Part shown: piece after piece, positions 1 to 5,262 of the stretch | How positions within the stretch are numbered: the first letter of the stretch is position 1 | Layout of the letters: each line of letters opens with the position of its first letter | Source: UBA3305 sp002373555 | GTDB lineage: Bacteria > Bacillota > Clostridia > Lachnospirales > Lachnospiraceae | NCBI GenBank assembly: GCA_946612455.1 | Contig: CAMOER010000066.1 | Span: forward strand, 1 to 5,444 | Direction: 5' to 3' | DNA: 5,444 nt | Position numbers and translations under genes: made by a program | The notes under the pieces: model-generated | The model's database searches: none | What the model saw: only the letters and a program-made list of their open reading frames with translations | What the model was told of the DNA's origin: nothing

Positions 1-3
1 GAC

Positions 4-537
4 ATGGAGAATTATGGGATCACAATAGAAGACTGCAGTTATCTGCATTTTGGCGGCAGCCAGAAGATCCGGGTATATTTCTTTAAGACATCAAATAGGG
101 CCTTTGCTGAGTTCCAGTGGGAGCATATCAGTAATCTCCATTCCGCCGGATACTTCAGTGCCAGATGCATGGTGCCTGGCAAACGCAAGGCTTATATCAG
201 GTGCCGGGATACGAACAAGTGCTCGGAATGCCCCTACGGCATGACCCCTGAGACCAGGCAGGCGGCAGTGGTGTCTTTGGATGGACAGGTAGAGAACGGG
301 TGGGATCCCAGCCAGGAAGGAGATATGGAGCAGCAGGCCGTAAAGAAGGCTGAGTATGCAGATATCCGTGCCCGTATGGACGCAGAAGACCCCAGGATCG
401 CACGGGCCTTTGAGGCAAAGGAACTGTTCGGATATTCCGTCCGGGAGATCGCTGCAGAGCTTGGCGTATCGGAGCCGCGCGTCTATCAGCTGATCGCCCG
501 GGCAAAGGCGATAGGCAAAGAGTACAGGCAGGATTAA
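4..537 (+). CDS. Small sigma-70 region 4-like HTH protein with cysteine cluster
   Basis: This 177-residue protein probably binds DNA as a regulator or sigma-like factor. Residues about 143-168 (GYSVREIAAELGVSEPRVYQ and onward) form a typical sigma-70 region 4 / LuxR-type helix-turn-helix. Upstream is a cysteine group (C55, C67, C73, C76, the last two as CSECP) that could bind a metal. I recall proteins with a Cys-rich N-terminal half and a C-terminal sigma-like HTH from mobile elements of Clostridia, but the exact family is inferred. No sigma region 2 is visible, so it is unlikely to be a complete ECF sigma factor. Only three bases precede the ATG, so its ribosome binding site cannot be seen. 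The frame stays open to the window edge, and the true start may lie further upstream. A strong terminator follows 73 bases after the stop. It converges with the membrane-protein gene on the other strand. Confidence 0.8.
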   Translation: MENYGITIEDCSYLHFGGSQKIRVYFFKTSNRAFAEFQWEHISNLHSAGYFSARCMVPGKRKAYIRCRDTNKCSECPYGMTPETRQAAVVSLDGQVENGWDPSQEGDMEQQAVKKAEYADIRARMDAEDPRIARAFEAKELFGYSVREIAAELGVSEPRVYQLIARAKAIGKEYRQD

Positions 538-610
538 GTAATGAAAGAAAGACACTTGAGAGAACTACACGTATAGTTTTCAGGTTCAAGGAGAATGATT
601 TCAGTTGGAA

Positions 611-643
611 AAGCGGCACCGAGTGTTCCCGGTGCCGTTTTTT
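611..643 (+). terminator. Rho-independent terminator of the HTH gene
   Basis: An 8-bp perfect GC-rich stem (CGGCACCG at 614-621, CGGTGCCG at 630-637) encloses an 8-base loop. It is followed directly by six T residues (638-643), and preceding A residues can extend the stem. This is a textbook intrinsic terminator for plus-strand transcription from the gene at 4-537. Read on the minus strand the tail is only CTTTTCC, so it would act weakly, if at all, on the converging transcript. Confidence 0.9.
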
Positions 644-659
644 AAATGTGTCCTACGCT

Positions 660-700
660 TTGTAGTGTATAAGCTACATTGAGATATTGTAGAGTATAAG
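660..700. repeat. Imperfect 14-base direct repeat
   Basis: TTGTAGTGTATAAG (660-673) recurs as TTGTAGAGTATAAG (687-700), with 13 of 14 bases identical and a 27-base period. The first copy also forms a short inverted repeat, TGTAG (661-665) with CTACA (674-678). It lies in the non-coding stretch between the two convergent genes. The function is unknown; a protein-binding site or a recombination-related sequence are both possible. Confidence 0.45.
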
Positions 701-720
701 GATTGTTTGTAAACTGATCA

Positions 721-760
721 AGTCCATTCTTATGTATGGACCATCTGGTCCCACAGGACT
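721..760. repeat. Cluster of nested GTCC/GGAC inverted repeats
   Basis: Several mutually exclusive stems can form here: GTCCAT (722-727) with ATGGAC (736-741), GGACCA (738-743) with TGGTCC (746-751), GTCC (748-751) with GGAC (756-759), and AGTCC (721-725) with GGACT (756-760). It sits just past the stop of the minus-strand membrane gene, so on the minus-strand transcript it would be a structured 3' end. There is no T-run on either side, so it is not a standard intrinsic terminator. Confidence 0.45.
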
Positions 761-783
761 ATCTCTTTCGTCTGGTCTTTGAA

Positions 784-1776
784 TCAATTGACGGGTTTTT
801 TACGGTTAGGAGTTTGCGTGACAGACGGGATGGCCTCATTGAAGAAGAGATCAGCAAAGGCTTCAAATTTTTGGGTGGCTTCCTCCAGGGATCCTTCAGA
901 CAGTTTAAACTGCCCGTAATCTCCTCCGAATACAATTCTGTCATAATCGTAAAGCACAAATGTCAAACGAGTATTGTTCAGCAGAAGGTCATATAGCTCT
1001 GTCTTTGTATCAAGCAGTTTTTTTGCGCCTTTAGGATTTGTCGAATAAACCCGCCATTTTTTATCAAAATCGTCAGAAATAGGCACTAATACATCTTTCA
1101 ATTTATAAGCAGGAGATGACTCGTATCCTTTTCTGGAATAGTTGAACATACCCAATAATAGATAATCATATGCACTCCTGTCCATCTTCGTGAAATCAAT
1201 GGATCCATACTCTCTTGTAATCAGATGTTTTCCGTGAAAACTGCCTGCGGATGCCAAAAAAGCGATTTGTCCTGTAAAATGAATCCTTGTTCCATATCTT
1301 TCAGTCTCATATAAAGTAAGATACGATGTCTCAAAGGAATACTTAACAATGGTTCCTTTCAGGTAATTGCGTCCATCGGCATGATAACTGAGGGAACCAG
1401 GCCATCCAATAGATTTTAACAGCTCATCACCCACCCTAATGTACATATTAAAATCTTCAACGAGACAATACTTGCTCAGTTCAGATCGGACATCGATCTT
1501 GTCTGCTCTCAGCCAGGATAATTTCTGTTCCCATTTATTCCTCTCTGAACTAAAGCCCAAGATTAATAACAACCAAATCGTAAGCCAAGTCATCACAAAA
1601 CCAATGCCCGCATTGGGCAAATTAAGTCCCTGTAGAATAGATAGTCCCAATAAAAAGATCATGAGCCCCAATCCTAGCGATATTTCCAGTGCCTGGGAAT
1701 TTTTTGCCCGTTTTTCAGCAGCCATTTGTATTTGAGTATCTAAATCTTCTTCGTTGTGTTCATCAAGAGAAGCCAT
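784..1776 (-). CDS. Two-helix membrane protein, DUF3137-like
   Basis: This is a 330-residue protein of unknown function. A charged N-terminus (1-29) is followed by two hydrophobic segments at about 30-50 and 56-75. A soluble domain of about 250 residues follows, probably cytoplasmic. The order helix-helix, then FxG around 167, then a segment with FDKKWRVYSTNPKGAKKLL (about 237-255), resembles the DUF3137 family, where an F-x-VYS-x-x-x-x-A-x-x-LL pattern follows a similar layout. This match is made by eye and is moderate. The ATG at 1776 has an AGGGAG ribosome binding site (1788-1783) six bases upstream. An extended -10 promoter lies about 40 bases before the start, so the gene is probably transcribed alone. 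It is visibly more AT-rich than the polymerase gene next to it. It does not belong to the usual phage replication set and could be a cargo gene or flanking host DNA. Confidence 0.85.
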   Translation of the reverse strand: MASLDEHNEEDLDTQIQMAAEKRAKNSQALEISLGLGLMIFLLGLSILQGLNLPNAGIGFVMTWLTIWLLLILGFSSERNKWEQKLSWLRADKIDVRSELSKYCLVEDFNMYIRVGDELLKSIGWPGSLSYHADGRNYLKGTIVKYSFETSYLTLYETERYGTRIHFTGQIAFLASAGSFHGKHLITREYGSIDFTKMDRSAYDYLLLGMFNYSRKGYESSPAYKLKDVLVPISDDFDKKWRVYSTNPKGAKKLLDTKTELYDLLLNNTRLTFVLYDYDRIVFGGDYGQFKLSEGSLEEATQKFEAFADLFFNEAIPSVTQTPNRKKPVN

Positions 1777-1814
1777 TTTATTCTCCCTGTCTGTTTCAAC
1801 ATAGTATCACGTAT

Positions 1815-1845
1815 ATTATAACACTTTATATTGGAGGGTTTGCAA
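1815..1845 (-). promoter_or_regulatory. Extended -10 promoter for the DUF3137-like gene
   Basis: On the minus strand a perfect TATAAT (1820-1815) is preceded by TG one base away (TGTTATAAT), giving an extended -10 element. A TTGCAA hexamer (1845-1840) could be a -35 box, but the 19-base spacing is longer than ideal, as is tolerated with extended -10 sites. The start codon lies at 1776, so the leader would be about 30-35 bases and contains the AGGGAG ribosome binding site. Confidence 0.65.
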
Positions 1846-1866
1846 ATAAAAAGAGCAATACTCTTT
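1843..1866 (-). terminator. Weak intrinsic terminator after the polymerase operon
   Basis: On the minus strand AAAGAG (1866-1861), a 5-base loop, then CTCTTT (1855-1850) form a short stem followed by TTATTTG. The stem has only two G-C pairs, so termination would be weak. Its position, between the polymerase stop and the promoter of the next gene, fits an operon end. On the plus strand the same stem is followed by GATTTTG, which is even less convincing. Confidence 0.4.
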
Positions 1867-1948
1867 GATTTTGTGTATAATGTCGCAATTACCAAACTCA
1901 CACTTATTCAATTTTCCGATTCCGTTTTCCGCACCTTATAAACCGCCC

Positions 1949-2047
1949 GGAGGGGGGACAGATTATGAACAAAGCTGTATCTTAGATATTCGCCCTCAAG
2001 AAATCAGCCTTGCCTACAATCTGAGACGGCAGCATGCAGCCTTTTAG
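1949..2047 (+). pseudogene. Possible decayed start of a serine recombinase
   Basis: A strong GGAGGGGG (1949-1956) lies 8 bases before an ATG at 1965 that encodes only MNKAVS before TAG (1983-1985). If two bases near 1985 are ignored, the reading becomes MNKAVSYIR, and the same shifted frame continues with PQEISLAYNLRRQHAAF to TAG at 2045-2047. This recalls the N-terminus of serine site-specific recombinases (MNKAxxYIRVSxxEQ, then SLxxQ), with a few residues missing. The trace is short and no catalytic domain follows, because the polymerase stop comes at 2052. This is a suggestion only; chance resemblance is quite possible. Confidence 0.15.
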
Positions 2048-2051
2048 CTAC

Positions 2052-4946
2052 TCAGGATTTCATATAAAAAGAGCACTCATACCCATCAGCCTTCAGGGAC
2101 AAGCCGGGGATCCACGGAGGTGTCCGCCCCATTTTCTCACAGATTTCTTCTACAGAAGTGCCCAGCGGACATTCGATGATCACCTCATCGTGGACATGAG
2201 CGACGATCCTGTAGTTCCTCAGAGTGTTCATAGCATAACAGAGAATGTCACGGCTGATAGCCTGTGTACAGTTCCTTACTATACAGAATCTTTGCCCATT
2301 CCAGACGGTGAACCTGTGCCGCGGACCACAATCCCTGATGTCGTAGACACGTGTCGGAAATCTGGTGCTTTGAACATTGATTCCACTGGCCATCCGTGAT
2401 CCAATCGGTACAGGAGAGTTGTTTTCCCGATCCCCGTCAGTTCCACTGCCTCTGATAAGGGGAGCTTCCAAAATGGTGTCACGATCAACCGGGCGTTCCT
2501 CTTGTTTCGCGAGTTCTGCTTCCGGGTCGTCCAACGGCAGTTTTCCGGCGAGTATCCCGCATTGTTGTCGATTCTGTCTAAATCTAGCCCCTTTTGCCAG
2601 GTCGGCCCCATGTCCTGCCAGAAATTCCAAAAACTTTCCAGCCAGCGATCGCAGACTTTTATACCCCTGCCTCCGTAGTTGCGGTAAGCATGGTGATTTG
2701 GATCTGTGCATCTTTGCCTCATCGAGTGCCAGACGCCCCATGCCGGATGATGGCTCATTCCGTGGGTCATGTTTGCTTCCCCTATCAGTTTTCCAGTCAT
2801 GCATCCGCAAGATTTTGTAGTATATTTCCTTGATCTGAGATCTCTTGAAGCTATAATTTTCTCCTTCCCGCACACGCAGCGGCATAGCCACTGAGTCCTT
2901 CCTGAGGAGCTGTTCTCCACTCGTTTTATAGCCGTCAGGTAATGGAACGTCTGCCCAGTCAAGTCCTTTAGCTTTGCCACTTTCTATCCATCCTCCTTTC
3001 GTCAGGATCTTGTGTTCCGGAGTCATCCTGATGCCTCCGACGTTGAGCACTAGGCGCCTGCCTTGATATATCAGGCCATTATGGGAGACCCATTCTTTAC
3101 CGTCCCAGACTTTCATGTTTTCAGATATCGATTCAATGGGGACTAGGCCGCAGTCTGTCAGAACGGAAGTGCCTTCTGCAAGGCAGTTTTCTACCAGCTT
3201 GCCGCCGAATGTCTCTATCCGATTCCATTTCTTCGTGCTGTCAAGACCCATGTATGTTATGGATTCCCCACCGAACCTGTTCATACCAATTTGGGGCTTC
3301 GCGTAAGCGAGCATCCTTCCGGAAGGGAGCCGGATAAACAACATGCCAGACTTGCAGAAGACTTCAATGCATCCGACTTTCGATGGGATATGTGCCTTAA
3401 CAGCCTTTTTCATGGCGGAATCGATATCATACCAGTACTGAACGATATGCGGATTGGCGCTGCGCCATGAATCGACCAGCGGCTGGAGCTCATCCTCTGT
3501 AAGCCCCATCTCCAAAGCGCCCATACTCTTCAGTGCGCCAACTGATCCGCCGTATCCACAGGCCAATTCTGCTATTTTACCCTTCTGCCGCAGGTGTCCG
3601 TTCACCCCGTGCTTCTCGACAGGGACACCGAACATCTGGGAGGCTGACATACAGTAGATATCGCCTCCGGCCCAGAAGACCTTTGACCGCCATGTCTCAC
3701 CGGCAAGATGAGAGAGGACCCTTGCCTCGATCGCTGAAAAGTCGGCCACGATGAACTTGTATCCGGGAGCCGGTATCATGGCTGTACGGACGAGCTGTGC
3801 AAGGACCTCCGGCACATTCCCATACAGGAGGGAGAGCATCTCATGATCGCCTGCCTTCACAAGTTCCCTTGCCTGTTCCAGATCCGGCATGCTGTTCCGA
3901 TAAAGATTTTGCAGCTGAATAATACTGCTTGAGAACCGGCCAGTCCGATTCGCACCATAGAATTTGAACAGCCCATGGCAGCGCCCGTCATCGCAGACGG
4001 CGCTTAGCATGGCCTGGTATTTCTTCACGCTGCTCTTAGCCAGCTGCAGCCTGAGGGAAAGCACTTCCGCTGTCTCTGGTGGCGCTGACTTTATCAGTTC
4101 CTGCACGTCTTTTTTGCCGAGAGAATCCGTCTGGATCCCTTGACCTTCCAGCCACCCCTTGAGCTGCGATACAGAGTTCGGGTTCTCCAGCCCTGTGAGG
4201 CATTTCATCCTTTCTGTGATGTCTGCCTTTGTCAGTTCATCAAGCCTGACAGCCTGCTCCACCAGCTGCCTGTCGATCATGATGCCGCGGTCGTTGATCT
4301 CCTCTGAGAGATGGTACTCTTCCCATACAAAGTCCGGTACCGGATAGTTCTTAAGGCGGTCCAGTATCTGCATCTCGACCTCGACGTCCCGCCGGTTATA
4401 CTTTTTGAACAGTTCCCATTTCTCTGGCGCGTGCTCCGGAAGGTTCCAGGTCCTTCCGGCTGTCCTGGATGGAGTGCAGAAATAGCGGATCAGGTCCTTT
4501 CCTTCCTTCATTTTCTGCTCCTCAAGTCCCAGCACGGCACCGACCTGGGAGAGCGAAAAGGGAAGGCCGTTATAGGCGGCAAGGACCATGGAACAGCGCC
4601 ATGGTGCCGGATCGAGATATCTCCGGCCGGAATCCCCGGAGCCGCCGCAGGACCTGAAATGCTGAGGATAGTTCCTGCCAAGCCAAACGGACAGGCAGAC
4701 CCTTTCGAAGCTGCTGTTATGGGCCCATTTGATTACAGAGGCATCGGCCAGGGCTCTGACGACCTCCTCAGGGATGGTATCCCCGCAGGCGAGGTCATAT
4801 ACTTTGACAGGGCCTTCGTCCACGGATACAGCAAAGAGCAGGATATCGAAGTCTGGTGATTCAGCGTATTTGTAGACCCCGCATTTGCCAAGATCGGCGC
4901 TGCTCCTTGACTCAATATCGATGCTGAGTGTTTTTATCTTTTCCAT
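2052..4946 (-). CDS. Phage family-A DNA polymerase interrupted by an intein
   Basis: This phage replicative polymerase combines 3'-5' exonuclease and DNA polymerase activities. Numbered from the ATG at 4946 it has 964 residues: 659 of extein plus a 305-residue intein (588-892). Exonuclease motifs are D10/E12 (SIDIE), N77 in AHNSSFE, and YNRRD at 183-187. Polymerase motifs are RTGR (334-337), motif A at D402 (ADFSAIEAR), motif B around 455-466 (KGKIAELACGYGG), and motif C as HDE at 919-921. All expected catalytic residues are present. There is no 5'-3' exonuclease domain, which is normal for these short phage enzymes. The start at 4946 is preferred over an in-frame ATG at 4976, because GAAAGGA sits just upstream of 4946 and homology-like sequence begins with MEKIKTLSIDIE. 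The intein must splice out to restore the helix before motif C. The gene follows the SSB-like and small membrane genes, separated by hairpins. Confidence 0.95.
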   Translation of the reverse strand: MEKIKTLSIDIESRSSADLGKCGVYKYAESPDFDILLFAVSVDEGPVKVYDLACGDTIPEEVVRALADASVIKWAHNSSFERVCLSVWLGRNYPQHFRSCGGSGDSGRRYLDPAPWRCSMVLAAYNGLPFSLSQVGAVLGLEEQKMKEGKDLIRYFCTPSRTAGRTWNLPEHAPEKWELFKKYNRRDVEVEMQILDRLKNYPVPDFVWEEYHLSEEINDRGIMIDRQLVEQAVRLDELTKADITERMKCLTGLENPNSVSQLKGWLEGQGIQTDSLGKKDVQELIKSAPPETAEVLSLRLQLAKSSVKKYQAMLSAVCDDGRCHGLFKFYGANRTGRFSSSIIQLQNLYRNSMPDLEQARELVKAGDHEMLSLLYGNVPEVLAQLVRTAMIPAPGYKFIVADFSAIEARVLSHLAGETWRSKVFWAGGDIYCMSASQMFGVPVEKHGVNGHLRQKGKIAELACGYGGSVGALKSMGALEMGLTEDELQPLVDSWRSANPHIVQYWYDIDSAMKKAVKAHIPSKVGCIEVFCKSGMLFIRLPSGRMLAYAKPQIGMNRFGGESITYMGLDSTKKWNRIETFGGKLVENCLAEGTSVLTDCGLVPIESISENMKVWDGKEWVSHNGLIYQGRRLVLNVGGIRMTPEHKILTKGGWIESGKAKGLDWADVPLPDGYKTSGEQLLRKDSVAMPLRVREGENYSFKRSQIKEIYYKILRMHDWKTDRGSKHDPRNEPSSGMGRLALDEAKMHRSKSPCLPQLRRQGYKSLRSLAGKFLEFLAGHGADLAKGARFRQNRQQCGILAGKLPLDDPEAELAKQEERPVDRDTILEAPLIRGSGTDGDRENNSPVPIGSRMASGINVQSTRFPTRVYDIRDCGPRHRFTVWNGQRFCIVRNCTQAISRDILCYAMNTLRNYRIVAHVHDEVIIECPLGTSVEEICEKMGRTPPWIPGLSLKADGYECSFYMKS
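2279..2980 (-). CDS. HNH homing endonuclease, out of frame inside the intein
   Basis: This is a 233-residue HNH homing endonuclease, read in the +1 frame relative to the polymerase/intein. Its N-terminus (LKDLTGQTFHYLTAIKRVEN) is followed by a probable zinc-binding segment, WLCRCVCG (C33, C35, C37) with SCGC (C58, C60). The middle contains RCTDPNHHAYRNYGGRGI (90-107). The nuclease core is LDRIDNNAGYSPENCRW (134-150), with N156 and N159 following. Residues about 172-206 (LPLSEAVELTGIGKTTLLYR, then LDHGWPVESMFKAP) match the small HTH tail common in phage HNH endonucleases. The start is GTG at 2980, preceded by AGGAGG (2997-2992) at 11 bases. A TAG at 2986-2984 in the same frame blocks any upstream extension or simple frameshift fusion. 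The last 27 or so residues overlie intein blocks F and G and are probably dispensable. Its expected role is to cut intein-less polymerase alleles and drive intein homing. Confidence 0.9.
   Translation of the reverse strand: MAKLKDLTGQTFHYLTAIKRVENSSSGRTQWLCRCVCGKEKIIASRDLRSRKYTTKSCGCMTGKLIGEANMTHGMSHHPAWGVWHSMRQRCTDPNHHAYRNYGGRGIKVCDRWLESFWNFWQDMGPTWQKGLDLDRIDNNAGYSPENCRWTTRKQNSRNKRNARLIVTPFWKLPLSEAVELTGIGKTTLLYRLDHGWPVESMFKAPDFRHVSTTSGIVVRGTGSPSGMGKDSV
2992..2997 (-). promoter_or_regulatory. Internal ribosome binding site for the nested endonuclease
   Basis: A full consensus AGGAGG, within GAAAGGAGGATGG, lies 11 bases before the endonuclease GTG. In the intein frame the same bases encode K63-G64-G65-W66, the conserved tail of block B. 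The ATG at 2991 right after it gives only seven codons (ATG GAT AGA AAG TGG CAA AGC) before TAA, so GTG at 2980 is the only usable start near the conserved N-terminus. The spacing is somewhat long. Confidence 0.65.
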
Positions 4947-4962
4947 ATCATTTCCTTTCAAA

Positions 4963-4991
4963 AGGCGGCAGAGCATAAAGATCTGCCGCCT
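4963..4991 (-). other. Intergenic GC-rich hairpin before the polymerase
   Basis: A perfect 10-bp stem, AGGCGGCAGA with TCTGCCGCCT, encloses a 9-base loop between the small membrane gene and the polymerase. On the minus strand only four or five T residues follow, then GAAAGGA, the polymerase ribosome binding site. It could be a leaky terminator, an RNA-processing or stability element, or a translational control hairpin. It resembles the hairpin at 5221-5248 in sequence and position. Confidence 0.7.
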
Positions 4992-5000
4992 GCATCTTCA

Positions 5001-5198
5001 TTATCCGTTTTTCCAGTCCCCTTTTTTGTCCTCCCGCTTTTTAAGGCCGGGGAAAAGGTAAAGGACAAAGGAAATCATGATCTCAATGATCCACTTCCAT
5101 ATCAGTGCCAGGCCTATCATCAGAAAACAGGCACAGACACCGAAGATGGTGATGCGGATGATCATGTCCATAAAGGCGCTCATCGTTTCAGCTGTCAT
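5001..5198 (-). CDS. Small hydrophobic membrane protein of the replication operon
   Basis: This 65-residue protein begins MTAETMSAFM. Hydrophobic stretches at about 12-34 and 37-51 are broken by KW at 35-36, and a strongly charged tail follows (LKKREDKKGDWKNG). It is predicted to be an inner-membrane protein with one long or two short helices and a cytoplasmic basic tail. The frame is open upstream to an ATG at 5291, but the start at 5198 is preferred: GGAAAGG lies about 10 bases upstream, and the longer form would run through the hairpin and into the stop region of the preceding gene. No family is recognised. It could be a membrane anchor for replication or a phage accessory protein; nothing in the sequence decides this. 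Confidence 0.7.
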   Translation of the reverse strand: MTAETMSAFMDMIIRITIFGVCACFLMIGLALIWKWIIEIMISFVLYLFPGLKKREDKKGDWKNG

Positions 5199-5220
5199 TT
5201 TGTCATTTCCTTTCCGGCAT

Positions 5221-5248
5221 GGGCGGCAGGCCCTCATACCCGCCGCCC
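5221..5248 (-). other. Intergenic GC-rich hairpin after the DUF2815-like gene
   Basis: On the minus strand GGGCGGCGGG (5248-5239) and CCTGCCGCCC (5230-5221) pair over ten positions, including one G-T wobble, around an 8-base loop. No T-run follows (ATGCCGG instead), so it is not a standard intrinsic terminator. It lies between the DUF2815-like stop and the ribosome binding site of the small membrane gene, matching the position of the hairpin at 4963-4991. Confidence 0.65.
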
Positions 5249-5262
5249 GCTGCGCTGATCCC

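Larger units (their letters stand above)
2271..3185 (-). other. Intein within the DNA polymerase
   Basis: This 305-residue protein-splicing element starts at Cys1 (codon 3185-3183) and ends at Asn305 (2273-2271), followed by extein Cys (2270-2268). Block A is CLAEGTSVLTDCGLVPIESI. A conserved VWDGKEWVSHNG follows at 26-37. Block B contains TPEH at 55-58, with the catalytic His58, then ILTKGGW. Block F is VYDIRDCGPRHRFTV (280-294), including His290, and block G ends FCIVRN. The usual penultimate His is Arg304. Removing the intein joins KLVEN to CTQAISRD, matching the conserved helix of family-A polymerases (equivalent to the E. coli Pol I region around Gln849). Residues about 70-275 show no LAGLIDADG or in-frame HNH motif. 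That stretch is the out-of-frame reading of the endonuclease gene at 2980-2279. Cys1 and Cys+1 as nucleophiles indicate the standard class 1 mechanism. Confidence 0.93.

Noticed and set aside
596..643. GGAAAAGCGGCACCGAGTG followed by a stem and T-run resembles the 3' end of the S. pyogenes tracrRNA.
   Set aside because: The match covers only the terminal hairpin, a common terminator sequence. No anti-repeat, CRISPR repeats or cas genes are visible, and the hairpin is placed correctly to end the gene at 4-537.
2377..2820. A 147-codon plus-strand open frame opposite the intein.
   Set aside because: It is Ser/Pro/Arg-rich without a domain and is explained as an antisense shadow of a region already open in two minus frames.
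2279..2980. The out-of-frame endonuclease as a simple sequencing frameshift artefact.
   Set aside because: Two opposite indels would be needed to bring it into the intein frame. The polymerase frame is open throughout, and the endonuclease has its own start with a strong ribosome binding site and an upstream in-frame TAG.
2351..2990. An in-frame LAGLIDADG or HNH endonuclease in the intein linker.
   Set aside because: The in-frame translation has no such motifs; its basic, Gln/Leu-rich character is what an alternate-frame reading of the HNH gene gives.
4311..4859. A 182-codon open frame on the plus strand.
   Set aside because: It lies opposite the exonuclease-to-polymerase part of the polymerase gene and has no recognisable domain; it is an antisense shadow.
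4947..4976. Polymerase start at the upstream ATG (4976), adding ten residues.
   Set aside because: Those codons run through the hairpin arm and the ribosome binding site of the ATG at 4946, where polymerase-like sequence begins.
5196..5206. Mini-ORF ATG ACA AAA TGA overlapping the start of the small membrane protein, as a coupling device.
   Set aside because: Four codons arising inside a repeated ribosome-binding segment are easily accidental. The matching ATG before the polymerase does not end at its start codon.
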